Origin: Dryomyza anilis
Lineage: Eukaryota > Arthropoda > Insecta > Diptera > Dryomyzidae
NCBI GenBank assembly: GCA_951804985.1
Contig: OX638134.1
Location: 8,639,017 to 8,703,016 of the forward strand
Length of the DNA: 64,000 nucleotides
Reading direction: 5' to 3'
Shown one piece after another: positions 52,701 through 61,800 of the stretch (positions are counted from its first letter, which is position 1; each line of letters begins with the position of its first letter). The notes under the pieces were generated by a model. That model searched no databases, was not told the DNA's origin, and worked only from the letters and a program-made list of their open reading frames with translations. A program made the position numbers and the translations under genes.

Positions 52701-54730
52701 AATAATTTTATAATTATTTAAAATTACGAAAAATGATAATTAATTTATTTTTTTTTGGAAAAAATGCTAAAATCTGTAAAACTAATCGTTTAACATTACA
52801 ACTAACATTTGTTGTTTTAAAAAATAATATAATAATTGGCTTTAAGTAGTGTCTTCAAGTGTTAATTAACATAAAACAAATTACAAAACAAATTATAAAA
52901 CTACAAAAATTAGAAAACATTTTACCAAGAAATTGCCTAAACAAGCACAAGAAAAAAAAAATAAAATAAAACCGCCGCCCGTGCGCATAAATTACGTCAT
53001 ATAAAATATATGTAGTATGTGATGGTATGCATTAGGTTCCTTCAAATTTGAGGTTTCAGTGGCTAGGCTAATGAGTGAATCGATTTTTGGAATTTTTTGA
53101 AAAACAGAAAATAAAATCAAAAAGTGTGAGAAAAGTAAAATTAAGTTTCAGCCAAGTATTATTAGAAAGCTTGAACCATATTAATCGCTACACCCTTTTT
53201 ATGAATTAAATAAAACATTTTTCCCAGAAATTATTTTAAAACTACATTTTAAATTTACAAAATATTTTTAGTATTGAAGAATTTTACTAGATTTTATGAA
53301 TTTCTAATAGCACAAAACACTAGAAAGATTTTCTGTAGTACCACTAAAATCCAATGATACTAACCTAACCATTGAACAAATTAAAATCAAATTTCAATAT
53401 TATCGGAAATATTCTGATATTCATTTTCGAGCGAAATTCAAATATTTGATAGTACAAATTTATTTCCGATACGAAAGATTATGTTTCACGGTATTTTATA
53501 ATGTTTTTTATGTTTCTTCTTAGCATTTCATGTTCAAGAGATATTTTGTAATTGATTTAATATTTTGAATACAAACTGTTGTGATATGTTTTGGTGACAT
53601 GCGTGAGGAAAGCTTTGTATGTTCTCCCCGATAATGTCTCCATTATAGTTTGTTGTACGTGCGCAAGATTTTATATTTGTACATTTCATGATTGCATCAA
53701 AGTATTAATAAAGAACTTCTAAACATTACGAATTTTTCAAGATTTCGAAGAATTTTATGTGGTGACCGATCAATAGATTAGAAAAGAGGGTTTTTTGATG
53801 GTTATGTATATTGTATCCAAGAATATCTCTATTGCAGCTTGTTTGTGGTGAGGAAGATTTTACATTTGTAGATTTCGTGATTATATTAAAAAAATATTTA
53901 TAAAGAACTTTGTAACTTGACGATGTTCTGATATTTTAAAGTATTAACATTCTTTTTGTATCTTTAAAAATGTCAGAATTCATTAAAATTCAAAAGTTCC
54001 AATTTTTATTTTTTGTAAATATGCAAAAGATAATATAAGAGGATTTGTTAATATTTTTGTTTAGTATTTTGTGTGATTTTCATATATTTGCGGGATTTGA
54101 TTTTTTTTTTATCGAGTTTTAAAACCACAAAACACTCAATGTATTGAGTTATCATATAAGAAATAGTGCTACTGGAATATGTGATAATTTAGTTGAAATG
54201 ACAGAAGAAATCGATTGTTTTTTTGATATGATTTGCGGAATTTGTGTACTAAATTTTAAATTTAATTTGCGGGAATTTGCACATAGAGAATTTAGTGGGA
54301 AATTTAAAAAAATGATGGCAACACTAACCTAAAAAGACTAAACAACAACATAAAAGCAGAGAATAGAACCATCCCAGTAGGAAAAAATAAAAACTTAATA
54401 AATGCGCAGCAGTAGCCGCATCATGAACAGACTATGACTTACCGCTTTGTTGGAGACGCCGCCGACGCCACCACCAAGAACAACGCGCGCTTGATTTGCA
54501 TTATTGCTGCTGTTAATGACACCGAAATTGGTGCGCAAAGCATTTGGAACACCGCCGCCGCCAACACCACCAACAACGCCAGCAATACCCGACAATTTTT
54601 CCTTTAGAGCAGCGGCAGATGCAACGGGCTGCAGCACGGTGCGAGTGGTGTTACCGAGTACAGACTTTTCCTTTAGTGAAAAATGCGAGTTTTCCTTCTC
54701 CGAGTCCTGGTGAATGTGAAAGGTAGCCAT
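31799..54730 (-). CDS. CycA: Cyclin A, complete, six exons
   Basis: Cyclin A activates Cdk1 for S phase and mitotic entry and is degraded by the APC/C. Exons: 54730-54443, 49142-48895, 48334-48076, 36488-36265, 34716-34264, 31988-31799; 1662 nt, 553 residues, every junction in phase. The N-terminus [17 protein letters not shown] has a KEN box (12-14), a D-box-like RTVL (30-33), [10 protein letters not shown] (64-73) and a second KEN (164-166). The cyclin-A hallmarks [12 protein letters not shown] (131-142) and [17 protein letters not shown] follow. The cyclin box begins with the hydrophobic patch MRTILVDW (285-292), then [18 protein letters not shown] and [13 protein letters not shown], and the C-terminal cyclin fold ([19 protein letters not shown]). 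The C-terminal tail ends RRMISAMFN, longer than in Drosophila by memory. Introns are 5.3, 0.56, 11.6, 1.5 and 2.3 kb, inflated by repeats; intron 3 holds a nested gene. Confidence 0.96.
32105..33300 (-). repeat. Roughly 41-bp minisatellite array 2 (inverted relative to array 1)
   Basis: CTCGCTCTTTGCTTTTTAAA + TGCTGCTTCAATTTCAAAA repeats about 28 times; it is the inverse complement of array 1 at 22.5 kb. The flank 33360-33540 (AAATAGCTTTGCTTTCTTTC, GTTGCTTCCTTTCGAAACAT) is the inverse of the array 1 flank. It lies in CycA intron 5. The open frames through it are periodic artefacts. Confidence 0.8.
33540..34240 (-). mobile_element. Two DINE-like element copies in tandem (33540-33920, 33921-34240)
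   Basis: Each has CGATCACGCMCATTTT, AATACCCRACAGCYYAG, ATCGTGATTTCA, CATACAGACAGAC and a TGTTGATCAAGAATAT-type end. The second begins at AGGTTAGCTCACATG and ends AAGTGTAGGGGGGGGGATAT. Both are in the same orientation as elements at 23195 and 35690. CycA intron 5. Confidence 0.6.
34730..35330. repeat. A-rich low-complexity tract, about 600 bp
   Basis: Almost only A and T, with AAAAATATATAT, AAAATTAAAA and AATAATATT motifs drifting along. It lies just inside CycA intron 4 next to the exon 5 acceptor, so transcribed as a U-rich stretch. Open frames here are meaningless. Confidence 0.85.
35450..36105 (-). mobile_element. Two DINE-like copies (35450-35640 partial, 35690-36105)
   Basis: GGTTTCCGTTGACCGATC followed by CAATTTCAA, a CAGACGGACAA microsatellite remnant and GAGTGTAGGACATAAAA mark the family ends. 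The right copy starts AATTATAGTTGGTATAAATC. CycA intron 4. Confidence 0.55.
36489..37334. other. CycA intron 3, distal segment without features
   Basis: Poly-A-rich near the exon 4 acceptor, then unremarkable DNA. No exon or element boundary seen. Confidence 0.4.
37335..38170. repeat. Degenerate minisatellite, unit about 50-60 bp, roughly 14 copies
   Basis: CTAAAACATAACGAGTTGAA + ATACTCTTCGGGAACTTTTA + TTYAAAGCT recurs with drift (for example about 37540, 37625, 37745, 37860, 37965 and 38110). Intronic, non-coding. Confidence 0.7.
38563..40556 (+). CDS. RIB43A-like protein, nested in CycA intron 3 on the opposite strand
   Basis: RIB43A/RIBC proteins are filamentous inner-lumen proteins of axonemal doublet microtubules, so in a fly expression is expected in sperm and sensory cilia. 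Exon 1 38563-38685 ([20 protein letters not shown] to NAKQRLFG) and exon 2 39534-40556 ([20 protein letters not shown] to [10 protein letters not shown]) join in phase 0: 381 residues, the family's usual size (about 380). The whole protein is charged coiled coil, broken by the conserved [15 protein letters not shown] and [19 protein letters not shown]. The 848-bp intron is mostly minisatellite and its acceptor is poor: ATTACAAAAAAAAAAG, with the T-tract 20 bp upstream. AATAAA follows the stop by 18 nt. The start was chosen because it opens the frame that carries the conserved NAKxRLFG block. Confidence 0.85.
38700..39325. repeat. 17-20-bp minisatellite filling the RIB43A-like intron
   Basis: AACAAATGCTTTAAATATAA, with variants AAAGTAAAAC and ATATAAAAC between ATGCTTT cores, repeats about 30 times. 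It takes up most of the only intron of the nested gene. Confidence 0.85.
40575..40580 (+). terminator. Poly-A signal of the RIB43A-like gene
   Basis: AATAAA 18 nt after the TAG at 40554-40556, giving a very short 3' UTR, common in testis-expressed fly genes. Alternatives ATAAATAAA lie at about 40610. Confidence 0.55.
41060..43145. repeat. Long-period [16 protein letters not shown] repeats in CycA intron 3
   Basis: A unit of 626 bp is seen twice (TCTGTAGGCTTGATAAGAAT at 41071 and TCTGTAGGCTCGATAAGAAT at 41697). A sub-block with GATCGGTAAA, TATGCAAATAGAAGGTTTAA, GTGGTTAATACTAAGATTAA and AATTATAAAACAATTTAC then repeats several more times to about 43140 at 200-300-bp spacing. No conserved frame. 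Confidence 0.7.
43146..44771. other. CycA intron 3 segment, unique, no gene called
   Basis: Slightly GC-richer patches (AATGGGCGCTGCCTTATGC at about 43240; CTGGCAGCCTTCCTGGCTGC at about 43540) may be regulatory. A 45-codon frame from ATG at 43217 lacks any supporting context. No element seen. Confidence 0.35.
44772..45062 (-). mobile_element. GGGTTTTTCAA foldback element, copy C (both ends present)
   Basis: The left end AAGGGTTTTTTAACAGGGAC and right end CTTATTGAAAAACCCTT are inverted. The centre is GAATTCGAATTTCGGTAGTA. The left arm is shorter than the right (lacks the outer GCGCTAC block and CTTGCCGCTC block). Inserted directly beside MITE body sequence at 45063. The flanks TTATAA and TTATAT could be part of a target duplication. 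Confidence 0.85.
45063..45180. mobile_element. CGTCGTTG MITE, internal fragment
   Basis: ATCTGTCAATTTTTAATCGA + TGATCTCAATTTTTTACCAC matches the middle of the MITE at 26373 and (inverse) 58543. Its terminal arm is missing where foldback copy C inserted. Confidence 0.65.
45181..46300. other. CycA intron 3 segment with MITE scraps
   Basis: Contains the inverted partner (45785-45880) of the repeat at 28243 and pieces related to the 21.5-kb MITE (46000-46200, GGAACATGCCG). No exon or gene. Confidence 0.4.
46301..47230. repeat. Local duplication containing AGTTTAAAC MITE copies
   Basis: AACATGACGTCATCACATAA at 46301 recurs at 46879. TCACATTTTCAAATTAAACG at 46611 recurs at 46970. So a segment of 578 bp was duplicated in tandem and about 219 bp then lost from one copy (or gained in the other). 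Each copy ends with CCATTGAAAAACTGACACTTAGTAA-type MITE terminus. The first copy starts AAGGGCCGTTTTTACAGTGC at about 46448. Confidence 0.7.
47231..48075. other. CycA intron 3, proximal end
   Basis: AT-rich and unremarkable, with a TG repeat (TGTGTGTGTG at about 48006) just inside the exon 3 donor. No feature beyond that. Confidence 0.4.
49255..49465. repeat. AT-only tandem repeat (about 19-bp unit)
   Basis: AATAATATAATTAATAAAT repeats about ten times in CycA intron 1, close to the exon 2 acceptor. Confidence 0.85.
49480..49700 (-). mobile_element. DINE-like element, partial copy
   Basis: ACCGATTACGCCAATTTTTA, ATACCAGTCAGCGTAGG, ATCGTGATTTTTAATAAACA and CAGTCAGACGGACAAAG then TAAATCGACTCGGGAGG match element 2 (23.6-23.8 kb). 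Confidence 0.55.
49700..50150. repeat. TTCTCACAA minisatellite with inverted TGTGAGAATT partner
   Basis: AAATTCTCACAATTTCTC-type units repeat from about 49700 to 49850. Further on the inverse motif TGTGAGAATT and GAGAAAAAAATTCT occurs (50000-50120). A foldback arrangement with TCTCACGGGAGGG in between. Non-coding. Confidence 0.6.
50971..51161. mobile_element. Foldback MITE with about 80-bp arms
   Basis: ACTAAAGCTCGATTCACACG..AATAAACAGTCAATTTTGAA..CACACGGTTGATATTTAAAT-like left arm pairs with the right arm ending CTGTTTATTTAATCTTGTGATTCAAGCTTAAGT. The loop is only about 20-25 bp (TTATTTTCCATACAAAAATT). CycA intron 1. Confidence 0.8.
51162..52200. other. CycA intron 1 segment, no gene
   Basis: Contains an internal inverted similarity (GACAATTTAAAGTCGAAATA at 51222 and AACAATTTAAAGTCAATATT at about 51744, opposed by TTTAAAGTTGACTTAAAATTG at about 51830), probably another MITE piece. 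No exon. Confidence 0.4.
52201..52455 (+). CDS. Hypothetical small protein (84 codons), nested in CycA intron 1
   Basis: ATG at 52201, stop at 52453. An inner ATG at 52222 would start [17 protein letters not shown], faintly like a secretion signal. The rest, [20 protein letters not shown] + [20 protein letters not shown] + [16 protein letters not shown], is well-balanced and amphipathic, unlike random AT-rich frames here. AATAAA lies about 40 nt past the stop. CACAG and TTACAG acceptor-like sites at about 52246 and 52268 mean the real gene may have an upstream exon. I recognise no family. It could be a small secreted protein gene or a remnant of one. Confidence 0.3.
   Translation: MSSLCCFMKTILLFSQFYYSHLQCNVLRADDLLDPTPYHGIMIRRITHNDKVKGCMRKAMNLKGNEIVNIFINKIADTVFKTTV
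52500..52590. mobile_element. Half-copy of the 21.5-kb foldback MITE
   Basis: TTTGTATGAAATTCGATCGA then AAACTGGACCATGAACG matches the right arm at 21690-21715. Confidence 0.5.
52591..54442. other. CycA intron 1 segment with a diverged tandem pair
   Basis: 53580-53760 and 53765-53930 are imperfect copies (GATTTTATATTTGTACATTT + CATGATTGCATCAAAGTATT versus GATTTTACATTTGTAGATTT + CGTGATTATATTAAAAAAAT). The 62-codon frame at 54144-54332 has no support as a gene. Nothing else seen. Confidence 0.45.
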
Positions 54731-56316
54731 GTTTGTTTTTTTTTTTTTTTTTTGTAGACTGCGACGGACTGACTGGATTTTTTCTTCTTTGCAAGTTGTT
54801 GTAGTAATTTATTTATTTGTTGTTGTTGTAGTTGTCAAGCGAAATTCCTGCTTGTTTTTGTTGTAGAAATTTAATTTCCAGCAAATATTTTATGTTTGTT
54901 GTAAAATTCGTTTTTATTGCAAGTATGCTTTGTGTTGTTGCACAAACTGTTGTAGGTTATGTTTTTGTTGTTGCACAAAACACAAAAAAATTCCAATAGA
55001 TTAGAAAAATATAAAAATTTTCTGCGCTAAGAAAAATAATCAAAAAAGTTTTTTTTTTTTTACTTGTTTGACGTTTAAAACAAGGCCTGCTGTGCTACTT
55101 CGGCTCGTTTTTTTGTTGTTGTTGCTAAATTGTACGACGTCGTCTCCTTCTACTTCCACCACGATCAATGTAGTCTGTCAATTTGTTGTTAATTTCTTCG
55201 CTGCTACTGCGCAGTTCCGCAATTTAATGTGTTGTTTTGTTGTTGTTCAATTTTTGTACAAGGTGACGACGCGTCGCTGCTCCTGCGTCGTTGTTCGTGT
55301 TGAGTTCGTATTGCAATCGTCTTCGTCGTTCGCCTTGCCGTGGTTTTAGTTTTTTTTTTAATTGTTCACGAAATATCGCTGATTTTAATTTCGCAAATAA
55401 ACGCGTTTTTAGCTGCAATTGTTTCAAATTTTTTGCAGCAACTTAATCCTGCGCACATCGGCAATAATGTGTACAATATGAAAACACAAATAAACACAAA
55501 TTAAACACGTAATTTATACAATTAATTTCGAGACACTGGCGCACATACAACCGCAAAAAAAGATGGCAGTTTTTTTTCTTTCGGTGTAAGGTATTTGTTT
55601 AAATTTTTGCTATAATTGTTGCAACATATTTGTTTTTGAGTTCGTTTTTTGTGTTAGTTTTGTTGTTTCATTAAATTTCAATTAAGTTTAATCAATTTAA
55701 AAGCCACAAATATATTTTAAGTTTGGTGTTTTTTTTGTATTACATTGGCGTTGTCGCTGTCTTGAGCTGCGCTTCAAGTTGTCGTTCGCTAGTCGCCGTA
55801 ATCGCAATTGATGCTTAAATTTTTGAATTTGTGCGCCAGCACAATTTTCGTCAAATCCCGATCGCAATCGTCGTCGCGTGTGTGTGCGTTTGTTTTTTGT
55901 GTCGTCGATTCGTGTGTGCGTTCGGTGAGTGAGTGTGTGTGCCCGTCGTCGTTGTTGAGCGCAACAGTGTTGCATTTGAGAAATTAAAAATGTATCAGCA
56001 ACAAAAAATAAAAATGTACGATTTAAAATAAAATTGTACTTTTGCGAAAAAATTTGTTTTGAAATGCACCAACATTTTCGAAACGTATCAGAGCAAACGA
56101 AAACATTTTCAAAAGATTCAACATTTTCCCGTCGAATCAAAACATACTGAAAAAGTGGAAAGACGGAAAATTTTCAAAATGTACAAAAAAATTTCGCCAT
56201 AAAAAAAAACTCACACAAAAAATGTTTACTACAAAATATAAAAAAAAAATTAAAAGTACTTAGTACGAACTTTAAAATTAAGAACGTTCTCTAAATAATA
56301 CGAAAGTACGCACTTA
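54731..56316 (-). promoter_or_regulatory. CycA 5' UTR/promoter region
   Basis: Upstream of the CycA ATG (context AAACAAACATGG). T-tract, then TGTTGTTG-rich DNA (transcript strand CAACAA), typical of fly 5' UTRs. GC-richer blocks at 55070-55350 and 55740-55970 (CGTCGTCGCGTG, GTCGTCGTTGTTGAGCGC, GTGTGTGTG) are the likeliest promoter area. A 5' UTR intron is possible. No coding frame with family resemblance on either strand. Confidence 0.45.
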
Positions 56317-56353
56317 TGGAACACTGGAAACAACAACAATTTGCTGCTAAGCC

Positions 56354-56380
56354 ATGGAATTTGCTGCCTGCTGCGTTGAG
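56354..56380 (+). CDS. Candidate first coding exon of a divergent plus-strand gene
   Basis: GCCATGGAATTTGCTGCC has a fair Kozak context and runs MEFAACCVE straight into a strong donor, GAG|GTGAGTTT at 56381. It lies just upstream of the CycA promoter region in the opposite direction, with a short upstream ATG frame (56317-56379). No downstream exon was found before the right edge, so the gene, if real, has an intron of more than 7 kb. Confidence 0.25.
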
Positions 56381-56389
56381 GTGAGTTTA

Positions 56390-57049
56390 TGTTTTATTAC
56401 TTGCTATGGTTGTTGTCTGTGCTGTGCGGTGCAGGGCTGCAACTTTTAAATTAACTTATGTATCGTCAAAAAATTTAAAATCCTACAAACTAAAATTTAT
56501 AAATATGCATATTTTTTATAATGTATGTATTATTTTGAAATAAAATAACGAATTAATTTGAACTTTTGGTAAAATACAAGAAATTACACAAATTTACCAA
56601 AAATACCTATTACGCACGTTAATAAAAATTTCACTGGTCGGGGTTCCACAAATCAAAAATTAAGCAGAAAGTTACGATTTTTTTTGTTTTGAAGAATGGG
56701 CCTTAATTTTAGTATTTATACAATTAATTTTGTAATCGTACGACAATTAACGTTTATTTGAGTACCTATATTACTTATCCGTAGGTGCACTAATTTTTGA
56801 TTTTTTATGATCACCAAAACAAATAAAAAAAATTAAGAGCACGCGGTACTAGGGGTTCCAATCCCAAAGCATTTTGACCATCCCGGGAATTTATGGATTA
56901 GAAAAATAAATTTCGGGATTTTGGAATCCGTTCCAAGTTATCAAAATGTGTATTACAGGTAACAGTAAAGAAGCATTGAACATACAACTATTTAAAAAAT
57001 AACAGCGATCTAATTGGATGTTCTTATGATCAGACATTACTTGTTATTA
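56390..57049. other. AT-rich DNA with fragments around the hAT insertion
   Basis: A GGGGTTCCAATCCC / GGGATTTTGGAATCC inverted pair at 56866-56935 looks like an older element end. Otherwise nothing recognisable. Confidence 0.4.
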
Positions 57050-57057
57050 GTTTTAAC

Positions 57058-58261
57058 CAAGGATTGAAACCGTAACCGAAATCGAAACCGGTATCCGTTT
57101 AAAACCGTTAACCGTAACCGAAACCATTATACGAAAATCTGAAAAAACCCATATGAAAAACCGAAATAAACGGTTTCGGTTTTATACCGGTTTAAAACGG
57201 TTTTTAGAAAATTATAAAAAGAAACAGAAAAACATATTTTATTTTATATAGAAAATCTTAAGTACAGGGCATGTTTTTAAATTAATAAAATTTGGAGTTC
57301 CCAAAATAAAAATGTTTTGTTGTACAAAAATTAACATGTTGTCTTTTGAGAAACAATATTACCAAAACAACGATCTTTGGTCTAAATTTGTTTTTTTTTT
57401 TCATTAATTTGTGTAGCGGTAAATCGAATTAACAACAAAACACCAGTAACTCATTGTTAAAAAACGATTCAATTTTTAATGATGTTTTTTTTATTTATTG
57501 TATAAGTAAAATATATAGGGAGCCTGGCATAAAGAGGGACAAGTTTTGAAAAATTCATTTGAATAATTATTGAATTATTTTAAAGGATCTATTCAATAGA
57601 ATACCATTTAAAGAGTCCTTTAATTGATTTTTGTGTGATTTTTTAAAACAGCTTAATTTTGGAAATATATATTAAGGATAACAGAATTTAAAAAAAAAGT
57701 AAAATTATAAAAATCTCAGTAACTACTTAAGAAAATACGAAATATAAAGTGCAAGTTCGACAAGGTCGAACATTTCAAGTATACAGGCAGATATTGCAGT
57801 TTAAAAATTATTTGGCTTTTATGGATGGAAATTGTAAAAATTCTTCTTCTTTTTTTCATGAAGTTTAAGACAATTACCGATGTATTCTTGCTGCTCTTGT
57901 TTAAGGTTGGCTTCTAGGCTCACTTCAGATCATATCTCAGGTGAAGTCATATCTCAGGTGAAGTCAATATTTTCATTAAAATAAAAACAAATATTGTTTA
58001 AATTACGTGTCCCACTTTTCCCCAATATCACAAATTGAACATAACTTAGCACCATATAAACAATGTTAAATTATTATGAAAAATATGGAAAAAAAGAAAT
58101 TTTATACAAAAACCGAAATCAAAACCGAAACCGTAACTTGGAACCGGTATACCGAAACCGTTTCGTTATAAAAACTTAAAACCGAAAACATAATCGAAAC
58201 CGGAACGCGGAAAAAACCGAAACCGTTATTCGTTTAGGTTTCGTTTAGGTTTCAATCCTTG
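57058..58261. mobile_element. hAT-like non-autonomous element with AACCG-repeat arms (1204 bp)
   Basis: The termini CAAGGATTGAAACC (57058) and GGTTTCAATCCTTG (to 58261) are inverted. They are flanked by GTTTTAAC (57050-57057) and ATTTTAAC (58262-58269), 7 of 8 bases identical, an 8-bp target duplication as in hAT elements. Each arm of about 130-170 bp is built of AAACCG/CGGTTT repeats (ACCGTAACCGAAATCGAAAC). The middle (about 870 bp) is AT-rich and holds no transposase frame. Confidence 0.8.
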
Positions 58262-58542
58262 ATTTTAACATATAATATGACTTAAAATAATTAAGTTTAA
58301 AGACTAATAAGTTAAATGACTGCAATTTATTAGTTTCCATTCCAACTAACTGCTCGTTATTTTTATTAACAATCTTGGAATTTTCGGTACTTATTTTTTT
58401 CGGGATCTCGGAGTTTCGAAATTTCACAATTGGAAAACTTCGCGGTACTTCTTAAAAATCCAAAACATTTTTTTAAACGTATTTTTATTAAAGAAGGTGT
58501 AGAAAAATTCAAACAAAAAAATTAAAAAAAAAAATGAATCCT

Positions 58543-58803
58543 AAATATCGTCGTTGTGGAACGAAAGTCACCAAATACATTTTTATGAAAAACTTTAATT
58601 TCGAGTTTGTTGATTAATATTATAAAAAGTTATCGATGCATTTTTAATGTTGAAATATCAATTAATAGATTGACATTTTCTTATCATTGTGTAAAAAAAC
58701 TAAGAAAATCAATTAAAAATTGACAGATACATAAAGATTTTTGTAAATGAATATTTGGCATTTTGAAAATGTATTTGGTGACTTTTCGGTCTACAACGAC
58801 GCT
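58543..58803. mobile_element. CGTCGTTG MITE, complete copy (about 260 bp)
   Basis: The arms ATCGTCGTTGTGGAACGAAA + GTCACCAAATACATTTT and AAAATGTATTTGGTGACTTT + TCGGTCTACAACGACG are inverted. The middle contains ATTAAAAATTGACAGAT, shared (inverted) with pieces at 26.4 and 45.1 kb. No coding capacity. Confidence 0.8.
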
Positions 58804-61800
58804 ATATACATGAACTAAGCCACGGACTTAAGTAAATCCAAAATTTTTGAGACCTCACATAATTTAAATAAAACATTAAAAAAGTAGACTGCCTTCAAGT
58901 TCTGGGTTCGCACGGATTAGATAAATTATAAGACCGAACACTGAGCTGTCGCCTTACAACATATATTTGCATTCAACTAGAGGTGGGTGGATGGCCAGCC
59001 TGTGAAATGTAGGGCTTTGGTCAATTATATGTCTGATCTGTGGGCGGATACTTTGCAGCACAGTTTTGCATTCAACTAGATGTGGATGGCAGGCCTGTGC
59101 AGGGGTTGGATCAGCTATCGGTCCGACGAGTAAACCTTTTGAAAATCCCTTTAAATTTTAGATTACAAATCGACAAATTTTTGGTGACTCATAAAATTTT
59201 TGGTTCATATAAATTTACGGTTTTAGCTTTCTCTAAAATTGCTAAATTATCGTATATCAACACGAATAATTAAAACCAAAGACTGGTGCCGTAATCGAAA
59301 CCTGTATGAATTTAAACCCGTTTTCATTTGTTTATATATATTTATAAATATTCTATTTTTTTGCGTTGCATCCCTGTCATTATTATTTTCACCACTAGCT
59401 GTGCCAATATCGCGTTCATGTTTCACTTCGCGTTGCCAATTGATTTTTTTTACACCGATCACTTCGCTAAAATGCAGTGCTGCCAAATTTAAACAGCTGT
59501 TAAATGTAATAAATTAATTATAATGTAGTGGATGTCAAATTTTAATATTAAATTAAAATAATAAAGTTTTCGATAAAAACTAAGCTTGTTAAACTTATTA
59601 CAAAAAATAAATAAATTAACATAAAAATATAATATTTAACATAACTCAAAAGTTGCTCTTATTTGAAATGTAGATTGTCTGTAGACATTTAGTCGAGAAT
59701 TCTACAGACATTCAGTTCTAGAATCGCTATTTTATTTATCATTTCTAAATTATAATTTCTTTTAATACTTTTTTTTAAAGGTTAAAAATGGTATTAATTT
59801 TGTAATCTCATTAAAAAAATATATTCTAATCAGAAAATAAGTAATTTAATCCATACAAGATGCATCAGTTTTTTAAAAAACAAATTTCAAATTACAAATT
59901 TACCCATTTTTTGATACAAATTTGTCGATTCCCTCTCGACAAATTTAACATTGTTAAATTTTTGTGGGTAAGTCAAAATTTAATAATAAATCTAACTTCT
60001 AATAGAAATATATATTAATATAGTTTTATTGTGCTCCATTTTATGCAAAATCCGTCAAATAAATAAACTAATTACTTTATAAAAATCAAAATTAACTTGA
60101 AAGGTTTTCACTAAAAACTCAAATTTTCATTTTATATTAAAATAGATGCCTAAATGCAGTAATTATTATTAAAAATGAATAATGGAATCAATTTCGCTAT
60201 TCTCAGTCGTTTCGGGTTAGGTACAATTTCAGTTTTAAGTTTTAAAACGAAACTAATTCGGTTTAACGTTTCCAAGTAAAGTTTTCCTTTTAGAATTTTT
60301 TCTTAATTTTAATTTTTGTTCATATTTAAATTATTTGATTCTTTTTTAACATAGCAATTTCTTCAAAATTTAATAAAAAATTTTAATAAAAAATTAAAAA
60401 ATAGACAACAATATAAAAATTTGTAGGAATTACAATTTTTCATTTGATAGATAGCAATTACAATTTCTAATAAAAATTAAAATATTAAAATAAAATGAAT
60501 GTGAACTTTAAATTACAAAATTTACCAGTAAAGTTTATACTTTATAGGCCCAAATTGTGATTTTCAATCATTTATAATGCTACGTAAACAATAGAGTTTT
60601 CGATAGAAACTAACCTATCTAGAAGATATCGTTGATTTTGTCATTATAGATATCGAGATTATATCGAAAAAGATTTTCTGGCAATAAAGACATTTTATTT
60701 GTGCTAAAAAATTTAAAAAATAAATAAATTTTATATTATCTTGAGTTTTATATCTAAAATTAATAATTATTATATCGAACTTAAAAAAATGTAGTTGCTA
60801 CATTTTCATCAAATATTTAAATTTTCACTAGAAATTTCAACTTTTGCTAATTTTTAATACTACTTTTTAAATTATTATTTAATATTTAATATAATATTAA
60901 AATATATAATGCATATCGTGAAATAATTGGGTACTGCCTCAAATTTAATGTGCGCAAAATTATGACATTGCAAAAAATTACAATTTATCGCAATTGCGAT
61001 CTGATCTTTTATTAGGGCGCATACCTAATATTTCCAATTAATTTGTAGGTCTTGTAACTAATCAAGAAAATTCACATAAATATTAAATTGCCAATTGCAA
61101 AAATGATTTTCGCGCGCCAAATAGAAAAAAAAAACACAAATTTTAGACACACACACAGCAGGCAAAAAGAAAACCCAACCGAGAACGATGACAAAAATAC
61201 CCATGCAAGATCGATAGATAGATGGATGGAAGGACGGACGTAAGGACATGCGGCGCATTTTGTCGAATGAGTTGAGTGGCGCTGCAGATGTTATCTGCTG
61301 CTGCGCCCTAAGATGACACAACAAAGGATAATCGCACATAAGAAAGGACGAACGATATTAAGAAAACGTAATGTGCGCAAAAAAAAGGACAATAGTTACC
61401 TTGCGTGGCGATTGCTACCTACAAAAAAAAAAATAGTGCGATCCGCAAGGATCGGCTCGTACTATATGGTACGAGGCACCTTCATGTAGTTGTTTTTGTT
61501 TTTATATTTGTTGTTGTTTTTCCGTTGTTGTCCTTATTGTTGTTTTAGTCCTTGCGAAAAACTTCTCATTGATTGACCATGAATTAAGAGCGACAGCAAC
61601 GAACGACTTAAAACCAAAGGATCTGCCATCGATCGATGGCTGACATTATGACACAGTTTTTCCTAAATCACAAAAGAATGAAAAAAAAAGTAGAGTAGAT
61701 GAAGCAGCGCATTACGAATTGTTCAATATTGTACTACACAGCAAGAAAATTACATGCAAAATCAATCGACCAAACCCTATCTAGTAGATCATGATCTCAG

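Noticed and set aside
55068..56140. Frames in the CycA upstream region (93, 67 and 147 codons)
   Set aside because: Low-complexity GTT/CAA and CGT-rich DNA gives open frames on both strands; no family resemblance and no consistent splice context.
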